Origin: Neonectria sp. B-13
Taxonomy: Eukaryota; Ascomycota; Sordariomycetes; Hypocreales; Nectriaceae
Reading direction: 5' to 3'
Assembly: GCA_002682825.1 (NCBI GenBank)
Contig: NOKP01000004.1
Span: forward strand, 17,711-81,710
Length of the DNA: 64,000 bases
Positions 22,857 to 33,709 of the stretch are shown one piece after another. Position numbers and translations under genes: made by a program. The notes under the pieces are model-generated. The model was not told the DNA's origin. It did not search any database and saw nothing but the letters and a program-made list of their open reading frames with translations. Every line of letters starts with the position of its first letter. Position 1 is the first letter of the stretch.

Positions 22857-23614
22857 ATGTCATCTTTCACTTCGTTTATAGAGATGGCAACTGCAAGAAG
22901 ACAGAGCAACGTGGAACGGACAGAATGGCGCGCCAAGTGTCGTGAAGCTCTATGCAAGCACATCAGTGAGGAACGAAAGGTTGCCATCTCTGCATTAGGA
23001 GAGCTAACCAAGGTCAGACTCGACGTTGGGGATGACGCTGAAGCCCTCTCAAGTCAGACTACACCCCACACGGGATGATCCTTATCAGTGGCGCGTGCTA
23101 CCAGAAAAGCAGTATCTGTTTGAGAAGAACCTCAGCGACCACTCTGTTGGTGTTTACAAGGAACTACATGACGGCATCGGTGTGTGCTTCAGGGCCATTG
23201 AGGCGGCACCGATAGCCCCAGATGGACGGTTAGAGAGAGCCACCCTCGTAAGAGCTTACTAAAACGTAAATTACCCAAAGCTAACTGGATCAGGATCCGC
23301 TCGACAAGGCCACTATGAGCTTCGCCTCCCGGATCAATGAGCTACAGGTGCAGAAGGATTATGCAGCCCAGGAAGTAAATTTACTTAAGTCTCAGCTTGA
23401 GGCGGAGGTGAAGCTTAGGCTCAGCCTCGAGGAAAAGCTTCAGGTAGCATATGAACGACAAGAGAGTTTGCAGAAAGGCTTACGAGAGTCGGCAAATCGA
23501 GAGAACTACTTCCGCACCGCGACCCTCACTTACTCTCAAGGCATAGCAAAAGTCCTCCCAGCTCTGAGGGACTTAACAGAGAAGACCTATATTACAGAAA
23601 CGGGATTCATTTAG
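22857..23614 (+). CDS. small coiled-coil protein, 219 aa
   Basis: A three-exon model, 22857-23052, 23105-23247 and 23294-23614. The second intron is well formed (GTAAGA, GCTAAC, CAG). The first (GTCAGA to CCAG) was chosen because it joins the two coding frames. The C-terminal 90 residues (INELQVQKDYAAQEVNLLKSQ and on) show heptad-like Leu spacing with many charged residues, so a coiled coil. No enzymatic motif was found. It is the first of four consecutive short coiled-coil or helical genes up to 26 kb. Confidence 0.6.
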
Positions 23615-23762
23615 GGGGTTGGTTCTGTAGATATTGCTCTCTATGTACTACACCGCACAATCAAAACCCGATTTCATCCACTTCCCTGGGCCTGCCAAGC
23701 TGCAGAGAGCCTTGGCTTACGCGATCAACCCGCCGGGGGTAGCACGGAACAGCACTCGCCAC

Positions 23763-23777
23763 TTTCGGCACCCCCTG
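23763..23777. promoter_or_regulatory. recurrent element, TTTCGGCACCCCCTG variant
   Basis: This 15-mer is identical to the one at 31800-31814. It is about 100 bp upstream of the ATG at 23879, with a TATAAAG box between them (about 23815). Confidence 0.5.
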
Positions 23778-23878
23778 TTTACATCTTGTTCCTACTAGCC
23801 TTCGGCGGAGATTCTATAAAGAGTCCTCTTCGGACCTTGCGTTCTCGGTGCTCAAAGAAGACTGAATCAATTCTTGTT

Positions 23879-24208
23879 ATGGAAAACAGCTTTTGCCAGC
23901 TTACAAACGATATATTTCAAACTCTAGACGAAATGGAGAGTCGCGGCACCCTACGAAGCATCCATAATCTTGAAACTGAAAGGAGTGTTCTAAGGCAAGA
24001 AATTGAAGAGCAGAGCGCCCGCTTCTCAGCGTCCATTACCCTTCTAAAAAATACCACCGAGCTTATCGAAACCATCACCACCGCGACGGAAGCGTTCAAG
24101 GGTGGAAAGACGAACGCGGAGAGCGTCTGGGCCAGCTATTGGGGGATCTTGAAGGAGTGTGATGAGGGGGTATTTCAGATGGACTCAATTTCCCCGCGGA
24201 AGGCCTAG
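23879..24208 (+). CDS. small helical coiled-coil protein, 109 aa
   Basis: An ATG at 23879 (MENSFCQLTNDIFQTLDEME) opens 109 residues with a heptad-like middle (LETERSVLRQEIEEQSARF) and no recognised domain. A TATA-like TATAAAG lies about 65 bp upstream, supporting this start over the longer open frame. It is convergent with the 24246-24860 gene, leaving only 37 bp between stop codons. Confidence 0.55.
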   Translation: MENSFCQLTNDIFQTLDEMESRGTLRSIHNLETERSVLRQEIEEQSARFSASITLLKNTTELIETITTATEAFKGGKTNAESVWASYWGILKECDEGVFQMDSISPRKA

Positions 24209-24245
24209 CTTCTCATGAGCACTCTACACTCACAATGCGGGGAGG

Positions 24246-24860
24246 TCACATACCGGACTGTGGTTCTTGATTCAGTTTACTTTCATGCCTGTGGAGGATC
24301 TCGAGAATCTCATCCATCATCGTCTTCATCTCGAGACTTCTCGTGATCTGCATAGCTTTCCAGTTGAGCAGCTCATTGATCTTCCACTCTGCTTCTGCCT
24401 TGTATTCCTCTAAAGCTAGAAGCCTTGCGGGGATATCAAACTCTTCAAGGCGATCAAGTTTGATTTGACTTTCTTTGATGGCATTCTCCATTTCCAGCCC
24501 TACTCCGAGCCTGTTATCACCAACTGATGGGTGAAAATCAAATTCTGAATAGGGATCTACCGTAGGCAGGAAATTGGCATTATCGAAAATGGTGTTCGCC
24601 ATCGCGAGTTCGTAAATCTCAGGGTCCACTTGCTTTGGCTGGCTCTGGTGGATTTGCCCTGTGTGATCAGGCTGGGCACTTGAGCCACTCACGCTTTGTC
24701 CATCGAGGTCTGCAAGCTTGCATGTTCCGTCAGATGGTGGTTGCCCTGGCGCCTGCATCGCATTGCTGGGAGACGGTTCCGTAGGAATCGGAGGGTTAGG
24801 GATTTCCGAAAAGAAAGGGCCATAGTCACTGGAAAACGAGCTGCTGTTCTGGTGATCCAT
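24246..24860 (-). CDS. hypothetical protein with Pro/Ser-rich N-terminus and C-terminal coiled coil, 204 aa
   Basis: The frame starts at an ATG (MDHQNSSSFSSDYGPF). The first 80 residues are Pro/Ser/Gln-rich and likely disordered. From about residue 120 (MENAIKESQIKLDRLEEFD) to 195 the sequence is charged and Leu-spaced, fitting a coiled coil. A possible intron donor (GTATGT) next to the last codons means the true C-terminus may differ. No family was recognised. It overlaps nothing and is tail-to-tail with the preceding gene. Confidence 0.5.
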   Translation of the reverse strand: MDHQNSSSFSSDYGPFFSEIPNPPIPTEPSPSNAMQAPGQPPSDGTCKLADLDGQSVSGSSAQPDHTGQIHQSQPKQVDPEIYELAMANTIFDNANFLPTVDPYSEFDFHPSVGDNRLGVGLEMENAIKESQIKLDRLEEFDIPARLLALEEYKAEAEWKINELLNWKAMQITRSLEMKTMMDEILEILHRHESKLNQEPQSGM

Positions 24861-25641
24861 GATTGAATGAGAAAGCTGAAGCGTGTGACAAAGGGCAAGT
24901 TGCGCAGACCAGCCCTCGCTTCTTCAGCATTTAACGAGGGCCCCGCACCTCCATTACGAAGCATTATACGGACAGGTGAGCTCTTCCCACCCTCTTTTCG
25001 AATGGAGGACTGTTGGTTACTTTCGTGTGAACCCTTGGCGAGCTCGTCGGTGGAACTGGCCAAGGATCTGAATTGTGAAGTGATGTCCAAGGTTTGCCGG
25101 GGTGCGAGAATGGCGGCTGGAGGCGCCTAAAGGCGCCTGGTGATTGGTCCCCCGACAGTCTGGATCGAGCCAGCATTGGCCAGCTCGAGATCTGCCCCTG
25201 GTCATCGTGATTGCGCCGGCACAGCCGGGTTCTTTTTCACTACCCTGGTCTGGGGGCAGCCGTTTCTTGCCACCATGGTTTGAGGTGTTGCCGTTCTGAT
25301 CTGAGGTTCCGGGATCGTTTTTCATCGCCCCGGTCTGGAGCCGTTTTCTGCGACCGATGTTATCACTCGATGGACATGACCTCGCTTTGGCCTCTTGAGC
25401 TGGTCATAAAACAAGCCTCTCATGCTGTGACTCGCTGGACCTTTCCGTTCCTCCGCACCCCCAGAGTTAGCTCTCTTTCTTGACTTTACCATATCTTGGA
25501 CTTCCGTTTCAACCACTATGGTAAGATCTCCCAGAATCTCAAGACAGACAGGCAGCAGACCTAGTTAACCTAAGGATACGGTGTTAGCTCCCTATTGTGC
25601 CCGAAAATTCCGTGGTGACTACTTGGCAGCAGCCAGTAGCT
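24861..25641. other. mostly unassigned region
   Basis: Minus-strand frames at 25017-25325 and 25322-25492 share an internal amino-acid repeat (RKRLQTGAMKNDPG against KKRLPPDQGSEKEPG), suggesting a decayed low-complexity gene, but no continuous model was found. Confidence 0.35.
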
Positions 25642-26037
25642 ATGCCTCAGCAACTACTATATCGTCCTTGTTTGGTGACTTGGCTTACAAGGGAGCTGTA
25701 CACTGCACAGACGGGCATGGTGCACTTACGCACAGTGAACCAGCAGTTACAGCAGGACGCTATCTACAGGCGCCAGGAGTCTGAGCAACTTCGAGCTCGA
25801 CACTGGGAGGTTTCCGAGAATATCGTAAACCTCTTGGGCCAGAACTCCAGACTGAAGGAGCAACTCAGGGCTGCTAGATCCAAGAGGGTTGGCGTCAAGG
25901 TTCGCCGTCACGGTGAGGGGAGTTCTCTTTCGATTTCGACAGGAAGCGGCGCCTCTAGCACGGTGTGTGAAGCAGGTGTAGATGGAATCAGGGAGGAGGG
26001 TGACGTCAAACAGGGGCCCAATGCGCCTCCTGCGTAA
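25642..26037 (+). CDS. small coiled-coil protein, 131 aa
   Basis: The start chosen is the ATG at 25642 (MPQQLLYRPCLV); the open frame begins slightly earlier with a non-ATG codon, so an upstream exon is possible. Residues 30-85 (LRTVNQQLQQDAIYRRQESEQL ... LLGQNSRLKEQLRAARSKR) have clear Leu/Gln heptads ending in a basic patch, like a bZIP dimer region without a canonical DNA-binding basic motif. The C-terminus is Ser/Gly-rich. No family was recognised. Confidence 0.5.
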   Translation: MPQQLLYRPCLVTWLTRELYTAQTGMVHLRTVNQQLQQDAIYRRQESEQLRARHWEVSENIVNLLGQNSRLKEQLRAARSKRVGVKVRRHGEGSSLSISTGSGASSTVCEAGVDGIREEGDVKQGPNAPPA

Positions 26038-26586
26038 ACAAAACCCGGGGATGAGTGCCGCGGAAGAGTTGTTGGCCGTGAAGCAGAGCGGGGCGAGCGG
26101 GGTTCTTCCCTACTCAGTGTGAGCAATAAAGTTAAATTCGTCACTCTACTCTATTTTCGTGCCTGGTGATTGACGTCGTATCTGGCCTATCCTTGTTCGC
26201 CGACAAGCAAGGGGCACATATCTGTTCCTTGCTTGTGTGCAGGTGTCCTGCATGCAAACCAACAAATGTGATCGGCATCTACCTAGGGGGCAACAGGGTT
26301 GCTAAAGGATGCCCAGGTTTAAGCAGCCAACAAGTGTACTTTTGCAGCAGGTGATGGATACACATGACGATATCTGCTGCAACCAACACTCTCCCTCTTT
26401 CCGAAACTTGCTCGGAAATCATACCAGGGTACCTCGGGGTTCACAGACCTCGCAAAGCCGAGGTACCGCGGGCAGACGTACGCGTCCATCGGGTAATCCT
26501 CGGCAACGGAGAGGTTTTAAGACCCCCACCCCCGACTACGTTCGTTGCTCTGCCGTCCTCTTATCGTTCTACCTCCCTGCTGCACC
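26038..26586. other. intergenic
   Basis: No gene. It holds the perfect inverted repeat at 26428-26467 in the promoter of the MADS-like gene. Confidence 0.5.
26428..26467. promoter_or_regulatory. perfect 10-bp inverted repeat
   Basis: GGTACCTCGG (26428-26437) and CCGAGGTACC (26458-26467) are exact reverse complements across a 20-bp spacer, 120 bp upstream of the MADS-like ATG. It could be a dimer binding site or a hairpin. It is not a CArG box. Confidence 0.5.
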
Positions 26587-26928
26587 ATGGGCAATCCCAA
26601 ACTTACCAGGCGCAAAAGGCGCACAGACACCCTCAAGAACAAGGTCAAAGAATACTCTGACATCTTCGACGTGAATGTTGCCATAGTCCTCCAAGATAGG
26701 TCCACGTTGCAGCGTCAGATCTTCACGTTTTCGCACGATCCGGATTGGGACATTGTAAGTGAAATATCACGCAGCAGACAACCTAGGCTAAAATATGTAT
26801 CACAGGTACCAAATGAACTAGCTCAACCCATGGAACCGGCAGCTTTGAACATGGGGTGGACCTCATGGAACGAAGTGGATAGGTTGAAGGAGCGATTCCG
26901 TCGGCTCAACTTGGAGTACCCACCATAG
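26587..26928 (+). CDS. very short MADS-box-like protein, 96 aa
   Basis: Exons 26587-26754 and 26806-26928 are joined by a 51-bp intron (GTAAGT, CTAAAA, CACAG). The N-terminus MGNPKLTRRKRRTDTLKNKV followed by EYSDIFDVNVAIVLQD has the layout of a MADS/SRF box: basic helix, then a strand with alternating hydrophobic residues. There is no K-box or long tail, so the protein is little more than the DNA-binding fold. Known: MADS boxes bind DNA as dimers. Inferred: this is a divergent, lineage-specific member; similarity is moderate and a chance match cannot be excluded. Confidence 0.5.
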   Translation: MGNPKLTRRKRRTDTLKNKVKEYSDIFDVNVAIVLQDRSTLQRQIFTFSHDPDWDIVSEISRSRQPRLKYVSQVPNELAQPMEPAALNMGWTSWNEVDRLKERFRRLNLEYPP

Positions 26929-27126
26929 CGCAACAAGACAATGTCATTCATACAAATCCAGAGACTACATTCGTTCAATTTTTCCCATTCGTGAGAGGAT
27001 ACTAGGCCAAAAAGAAAGAAAAAAAAGACAAGTTGACTGGATTATTTTATAGAATTTAGCCAGCTAAAATCCTCATCTATACTCTCTCTCTCTTTATAAC
27101 TGCCTATATTGCACCCTGTAGTCCCT

Positions 27127-30100
27127 TTACTTAGGAAAACAGGCAAGGCATCGTTTCCTTCGCTTCGATGGCCGGCTACAAGGCTCCTGCAACGGTCTCC
27201 TCTTATGTGCTCTCGATCCAAAAACCGCAGTTGCATGCCCACACGCGATAAGCTTTGGAACACTATACGGCGATCCGCTTAGTGGGAATGCATTCTTGCT
27301 GCCTCTCTCCTTCAGCTCAATGAGGATTGACTTTCCTGTCGTGATATCGACGGTTTGGCGAATATTACCATGTGCATCTGTGTCTATTGTAGATGATATA
27401 GACTTTCCGTTGATAAACACGATCGCCTTGCGAAGCCGCTTAAGAATATTCGGCAAGGCTTCGTCCTCGCCCTTTCGAATGCAGAGGATCCTTCCAGTCA
27501 CCCGGAAGTTGGATCCTGATCTTTTGGGCAGAGAATCCAGCTCGAGGTAGAACAGAGTCGCGAACAAATGGAAGGCGATCTCGGGTACAGCCTTAAGCGT
27601 GACGGTATCGGGCCTCACCAAAGACGCCAGGGTGGACATTGTTGTCGTGTCGTCCAAAGAGGGTGGCTGGGTAAGGGCGATGTCGAGTCGGTATTGGCCG
27701 CTATGGCCTCCCGTCCTTGGAGAGACTCTTCTGGCGTCATTCCAGGTCTTCTTGCCTTGTATGAGCTCCATATAACAGCGCTTCAAGCGGACAGGCCAGC
27801 TATCTCTGATGAACCTTGGCTTCCGGTCCTTAAGCGCAATATTTGGAGATGTCCCGGTGCCTATATTGAGAACAAGATCGGGCTTGTTGTCACCGTGTAT
27901 CGCCGCAAACTCTGAGAGTGCCACGATTATGGGATTGTTCTCTAGAACCCCAGCATCTTGGAATGTGCCAAGCCCTGGAAGATACTTAGGCGGGAAGTAT
28001 CTAAAGACGGTAGGTCAGTCGATGCCTTCTGCCCCGGGTATTGAGACTCACACTGGGGCAGCCGAACTACTCCGCCCACTCCTGCAGCGTTAGCTATCGC
28101 TTGTGTCGATGTTGTTGGCCAGCTTGAACTTACACCTCCCACACTTTCACATTTTCTGAGTTTTTAGGAACCAGGTAGCCACTTCTTTCTTGTCCAATAC
28201 CATTGTAGTTTGTGAAAAGGCAGATGGAGGGCTGAGTGATACTTGCAGCTGGCACTCCTATCTTGCTTCCTATTATTTTGGCGTAAGACATGTCGGTTAG
28301 TGCTCCTTCCCCGAATGCCCTTTTCAAGGCGGCTTCGATATCTTTCTCGGAGTAAATGGAGTCTAACACAATTGACCGAACCCAACTCAAACCCGGCAGA
28401 GACGAGGTTGAAGTGGGGGCGAAGGCAACCTTCGCGAGCTGCTCAAACTCAACAGCGCATCGCTGAACTGACCAGCCATTGAAGAACAAAGCAAGTATGA
28501 TCAAAGCCCCTGTATACCGACGGGTTAGTGGGCAATTTTTGAGGGAAATGGCGGAAGTAGAAGGCAACATACCCGCACTGACGCCGTAAGCCATCGTGAA
28601 AAGTTCTTGAATTGGGATTGGAAGGTCGAGCCGTTCCTGAATCTGTCCTAGAATTGCCGGAGGAATGATTCCGCGGACACCGCCGCCGTCGATACAGAGA
28701 ATAGAGTGACCAGCTGTAGGGGGTCGAATACGAACCGTCAGATTTGCCTCCTGTCCATCGAGCAGGCAATGCTCAAGGACGAAGAGCCATGGGTCTTGTG
28801 CGTTGGATGTGCCGCAAGCTTGGAGGCAGTTTTCGCAAATCCAATGCCCGCATGGCATCTTATGCTGCGGAACTTGCATTAAACAAGAGAGGCAACTTGT
28901 GTTGCTCTTGACGCTCGGCCAACGGCCAGACTGGGCGGCTAGGACAGATTGATGTATGGACACCGCCGGTTCGCCTCCCTTCAAGCGATCAAAAAAGCCA
29001 ACAAGGTTGCTGAGAATCGAGTCCATGAGTGCGCTCGGAAGTAGCATGCCATCTATGCGGTCCTTGATGGTTGTAGCTTTGCAGGCGTGTATACAAGCGT
29101 CGTGGTACAAGTGCTCAAAAACATCTCGAGGGTTGAATACTAGAGTGATGAGCATACATTAGCGTGTATCGTACCAAAAGATCTAATGAAGGCTTACGGT
29201 GCATGTCAGGTAAGTAATGGTCAAAAACAATGCTGGACGCAATGGTCGGAGAAGCAAACAAGAGAAGGTCCTTTGCGGATGATAGTTGGTCCATGAAGTC
29301 GATGAGATGGTCATTCAACTGGGTTGACACTGGGAGATCCTGTCGAGCAGAGCGGATCAGATTGAAGGGCTTGTCATGCGAAGTCGATGCTGACTCGAAC
29401 GCTCTTTCGAAGAGCGTGTTTAAGTGCTCTATGGAGAGGAGTACGCCCGCGTCTCGGCGTCGTCGACGGACGACTGAAGCATGCTGGCTGAAGTGAGGTC
29501 GGAAGGTAGTGAATGAGTCTGCTTTTGGTATTTGGAGAAAGCTTGCATCAAAAAAGTAAGAGCTCAATGGCCGTGAAGTAAGCTTTTCAATGGCGGTGGT
29601 GAATAACTCCTCCGAAACAGTAGCATCATTTGACTGCCACCAGTGTTTGTCCTCAAGAACCACTATAAGAGAGGGTTTCCAGCTTGCATTCTCCCTGGAC
29701 GGCCAAGTGGCGATCCAGCGCGCAATCCTGGCCAAGTCCGAAGGACCATAGGAATAAAAGCAAAAGATGTCGGTGAAAGGGTACAGCAGCCAAGAATGCA
29801 CGACTTCTTCCAGCTCCATATCGGACATCGCACCCGTCATCAAGGTTTCTGTCTCTGGCAAGCAACACCGAGGCCTTGTCTTTGGCCTAGAGCATGGCAG
29901 AGCCGTGGTACCAAGGAGCAGGGGTTCGTGATCTGCTGTTCCCGGATCTAGATCTAAGCAGAGTCCACCAAGCTGCCGCTTGGATTTCCTGATCAGATTG
30001 ACTGGTTGCCGGCTGCCGATCAAAACGTTGATGCTTGGACATGGAGTTTGCGGGTCAAACTGAGAAGTCAGTCGTTGCAATCTCCCCGAGTTCAAAATGG

Positions 30101-30155
30101 ACGGATGATTCCCGCCCGAAGCCCATAGCCAGTGGCTACAGGAGGAGTTGGCCAT
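27127..30155 (-). CDS. patatin-like phospholipase (PLP) with RING-like zinc finger
   Basis: The first ATG is at 30155 (MANSSCSHW). A roughly 330-residue N-terminal region of unknown fold is followed by an intron near 29200-29140. A zinc-finger-like CLSC ... CGHWICENC comes next, then the patatin core: glycine-rich GGGVRG (oxyanion), nucleophile elbow GVSAG, and, after further introns near 28570-28500 and 28130-28000, the second catalytic motif DAG (usually DGG) before VLENNP. The C-terminal 150 residues end in a basic, Cys-containing tail. Known: patatin domains use a Ser-Asp dyad to hydrolyse lipid acyl esters; PLP genes are frequent Starship cargo and also occur as NLR effector domains. The intron at about 28090-28130 could not be modelled cleanly and may hide a frameshift. 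A C-terminal paralogue relic lies at 44675. Confidence 0.75.
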
Positions 30156-30241
30156 GTTGCTTGATTCGTCGTGAGTTTTCTGCAGAGGAATGCCGGTTAT
30201 TCTCACTCTAAATACTTCAGTCAGTGATGGGGCCGGTCATG

Positions 30242-30294
30242 TTTCAGACACCGCTGCCTTCTAAAGTTCCGGGGGACGAAACCAGCACCTGGCT
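30242..30294. promoter_or_regulatory. two copies of the recurrent element between divergent genes
   Basis: TTTCAGACACCGCTGCC (30242-30258) and GAAACCAGCACCTGGC (30279-30294) sit between the PLP gene (minus) and the His-rich gene (plus), about 110-160 bp from the latter's ATG. Confidence 0.45.
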
Positions 30295-30402
30295 TTACAC
30301 TCGCGCGATTCCTACATAACGAAAGGTTGTGCCCCTGGAACGGCCCAGCACAGCAGTGGAAAAGAAAGAAGAAGAAGAAGAAAAAAAAGAAAGGAAGAAA
30401 AA

Positions 30403-30975
30403 ATGAGCCCTCCGCGATACTTTCACATTTGCGACATTTGCCGCCGTCCTCGTTCGAAGGAGTTCCACCGTCGTTACTCCATGGGGCATCCTCCCACTCA
30501 CACCGTTTGCCGTCGGTGTCGTCACATCCAGCGCAACGTCGATAATAACCTCCGCAGGAGAGATTTCGACCAGGAAAGGCATGGAAACGCCCGGCAACGA
30601 TATATGCGCGCCGTCAATACTGTTTTCTTGGTTGGCACCAACCTTGTTCGGGCTTTGACTGGTCAAGGAGGGGTGAACATCCATGTTCATCACCATCACT
30701 GGCACCACAGCAGTGCACCTGACGATGACCTCACCGGCTCCCATAATCAGGTCACAGAGAAATGTGAGACTACAACCATTCAACTGCAAACGCCCCCTCC
30801 AGAAAAGAGAAAACGAGTCCCTAAGGATCAGCCATCTCCGCAACTGGCCGAACTTGCCGATGGCCCAGGACCAGCTCCTCGCGAGCTCCCAACGTTCTTT
30901 TTGCCCAATGGGAACCCACCCTCAGTGGGACCAAAGCCAGCTCTTCGTCCATGGGGGTCGGATTTTGTCATTTAG
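30403..30975 (+). CDS. small putative zinc-binding, His-rich protein, 190 aa
   Basis: A single frame preceded by an A/G-rich leader (30360-30402). The N-terminus has paired cysteines and histidines (CDICRRPRS ... FHRRYSMGHPPTH ... CRRCRH), which could bind zinc. Then a histidine cluster VHHHHWHH (about residue 95) follows a short hydrophobic helix (VNTVFLVGTNLVRALTG). The C-terminal half is Pro-rich with a basic EKRKRVPK patch. No named family was recognised. It is divergent from the PLP gene and shares its promoter region. Confidence 0.5.
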   Translation: MSPPRYFHICDICRRPRSKEFHRRYSMGHPPTHTVCRRCRHIQRNVDNNLRRRDFDQERHGNARQRYMRAVNTVFLVGTNLVRALTGQGGVNIHVHHHHWHHSSAPDDDLTGSHNQVTEKCETTTIQLQTPPPEKRKRVPKDQPSPQLAELADGPGPAPRELPTFFLPNGNPPSVGPKPALRPWGSDFVI

Positions 30976-31070
30976 ATAGTTATACAACACCGTGATCCTA
31001 CTAGCTGATTCTTTAAATACAAATTGAAACTACTTGAGGGAGGGCTGTGTAATTGACTAGATAGTCTCCG

Positions 31071-31699
31071 CTAGTTTGAATATCGTTGCCTTAGTAGTCT
31101 CAAATACCAGAACTGATATAAAACTACCATCGAGCCCATAAATACCGTACAGAACCCAGCGATGCTGACCGTAACTATAGCCGTCACAGACCAATCCCCA
31201 TTCTGCGCGGTATATACGTTTGTGAAGCTGACTAGCATAGCCATCAATGAATTAAGTAGTCCAGGGCTCTGACATATCAGCATGTTATCATTCAGTATTC
31301 GGGGTGAACTAACAGAAAGATGCGGTAAACAAGCCAGAACCAGTTGCGTCTAAGGTTCCACCAAGCCCATGCAATGCCTAGGACGCCGATGAGGCAGGAG
31401 AATCCTCCAATGTATAGCAGGGGGACATTCCGAACGGCGCGCTGTATGACTCGCCCGGCCTGATAGCGATTCAAAACCCCGCTGCGACCAATGGACGTGA
31501 ATGTTCCTGGGAAAACAACGAAGCCCGCGAGGAGAAGCCAGTTGGAGAATGAAGCAAGAAAATTCCAACGAAGTGGCACTTCGTGGGACTCAACAACCAT
31601 TCTCTCATAGGAGGAAGATGAATCGTCCGGGAGGGGGACTTGGGCAGCCTTCAGGGCGACATCTTCGAACGGTTCTTCCTGATTGCTTTTGGTCACCAT
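31071..31699 (-). CDS. four-helix membrane protein, 193 aa
   Basis: Exons 31699-31314 and 31266-31071 with a 47-bp intron (GTTAGT to AGAG) restore the segment RIFLPGLLNS. Four hydrophobic helices can be seen: FLASFSNWLLLAGFVVFPGTF, VPLLYIGGFSCLIGVLGIAWAWW, LLNSLMAMLVSFTNVY and VTAIVTVSIAGFCTVFMGSMVVLYQF. An acidic cytosolic N-terminus precedes them. This resembles a conserved fungal membrane family without known function (from memory). It is divergent from the FRE-like gene, and the shared promoter carries the TTTCGGCACCCCCTG element. Confidence 0.6.
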
Positions 31700-31799
31700 C
31701 TTGATATATACTCAATGATTGCCAACGTTTGTGTCGAGTCGGTTCTACGGTTAGCGTGGAGCACAACGGGTTTTTATGCGCTTCTGGGAGTATGTCTGG

Positions 31800-31814
31800 T
31801 TTCGGCACCCCCTG
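31800..31814. promoter_or_regulatory. recurrent element between the membrane gene and the FRE-like gene
   Basis: TTTCGGCACCCCCTG, identical to 23763-23777. It lies about 100 bp from the start at 31699 and 128 bp from the start at 31942. Confidence 0.5.
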
Positions 31815-31941
31815 CCAGGGATATGTTTCAAGTTCACGGCCATTGCTAGGGTTCGAGTGCCGCTTTCGTACCCGAGCTGCTTATAGTTGAGCAGGCCACC
31901 TAGCATTAACATCGGCCTCCTTCGTCCCGCCAATATTCATC

Positions 31942-33709
31942 ATGGAGCCTACCGACATTTATGGAATCTGTGTGGGGGGACTTATAGCCTTCTTCATCAT
32001 CTACTCGTTGTGCGGCTCTTTGGCACGACCAGCATACGGAGGCGCACGCCTTTTCTTCCTTCGACAAGTCTACTTTTCAGACCTTCCTTGGTGGATTTGC
32101 GGAAACACAAGGCTCTCGAGATATTATGGCTTTCTTTTCCTGTTGTTCTTGATTGCTAACGCTTGCCTGGTCGTGGTAGGCGCCTCTGATGAGTCCGACT
32201 TTACACGACGGCTTGGGCGGGCAGCGTTGATCAATCTCATACCGCTCTGCGCGGGAGGGCGCTTCAACCCTATCGCAAATCTCCTTTCGATTCGACCAGA
32301 CAATTATCTTTTCATGCATAAATGCGTGGGGATAGTGTTCATTATCGAAGCATCTCTTCACTCTATTCTATCATGGACTCATGGCGAGGTCGATCTCAAT
32401 CAAAGCCCCAACAAGGCCGGTTTGACCGTAAGCTTTCCGCTATCTGAAAAGGGGGGAGGAAGGGGCAAATAATACAGAGTCGCAGCTGACATATTCAAGG
32501 CCGCTTGCGCCGTTGGTGCTCTCGCTCTGACATCGCTTCCAATCCTTTGGCGATGGATGTATGAGTTTTTATCACTTTTACACTTAGCCTTTGCAATCAC
32601 GGGAGTTGTGGGCCTCTGGTTCCATCTACTGCATACGAAGGCGATAGAGACCCCCAAAATCTGCCTCATGTTGGCAATATTAGCTTTTGTTTTCGTGAAG
32701 ACCGTCAGGTTCCTCAAGGCTATCTTCATTAACGTCTCAGCGGAATTCATAAGCACTGCTAGTATTCAGCAGATTGGACATGGCGTCGAAATTCAGGTGA
32801 GTATGCCTCGCCCACTAAAATACCATGCAGGTCAATTTGTGTTCTTGAGTATCCCTCGTCTCGCTGCATTGCAGTCTCATCCTTTCCAAATCGCCTGGGA
32901 ATATCTAAGCGACAAGGGCCGCCAAGTTCTCGTCTTTATCGTCCAGCCCCGTCATGGTTTTACCGGCAGGCTCCGCCTCGCAACCCCAATGACAGACTAC
33001 ATGGCATTCATAGAGGGGCCATATGGAGGTCCGGTCGGACTAGACCAATACGGGACAGTTTTGCTCTTCGCCACAGGCATCGGCATTGCAGGGCAATTGC
33101 CTTATATGAAAGAACAACTACACCTCTATCGGGAATGGCGAACGAAAACTCAAAGGCACGTTTTATTTTGGGAGATGGATGCCGAAGGTGTGTGATACCT
33201 CAGCTCCTCTTACGATTCATTGCTGATTCACTGCCAGAATACAGATATTGGGTGAATGAATGGATAAACGAAATCCTATCTTGGAATATCAACTACGTAA
33301 TCAACTGCATAATTCTCCCGTCCATGATACAGAAGACTAAGCAGTAGAAAGGATATACATCTCTTCATACGGGGACAGTTCCTCGCCAAGGATGCTGCAG
33401 AGGGGAGATCCGTCAAGAAAGGGGAAAGACTTCTCAGGCTCACTCTGAACTATTTTTCGATGAAACCAGAGGCCCTGATCCACGCCGAGATGCAAAGACC
33501 CGAAGGTCGAGGCCGAATGTTGATATCATGTAGGTATTGACTCGCTCAACTTCACGTTTGTTACTAAATGCATAGCGTGTACGGATCCTTCAACAGCTCG
33601 TACGATTACGGAGGTCGTGAGACCCATGCTTGACAAGGACGTTGATCTGGTAGAACTGGACTTCTGCCCGTGGTCAGGCTCTCGACGTCCTGAGGAATCT
33701 GCACCATAA
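31942..33709 (+). CDS. ferric-reductase-like transmembrane oxidoreductase (FRE), possibly damaged
   Basis: A multi-exon gene of the ferric reductase/NADPH oxidase superfamily, which moves electrons from NADPH through FAD and two hemes across a membrane. Exon 1 gives several helices with heme-type histidines 14 apart (H126 and H140). Exon 2 gives the second pair (HLAFAITGVVGLWFH), then the FAD site (HPFQIAW), GPYGG and the NADPH loop ATGIGIAGQLPY. After an intron at 33191 (GTGTGT to CCAG) come YRYWVNEWINEIL and later LNYFSMKPEALIHAEMQRP and CTDPSTARTITEVV, ending in VELDFCPW at 33709. The join at 33300-33350 needs an intron without good borders or a frameshift, so the allele may be inactive. 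Known: FRE genes are classic Starship accessory genes. Confidence 0.7.
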
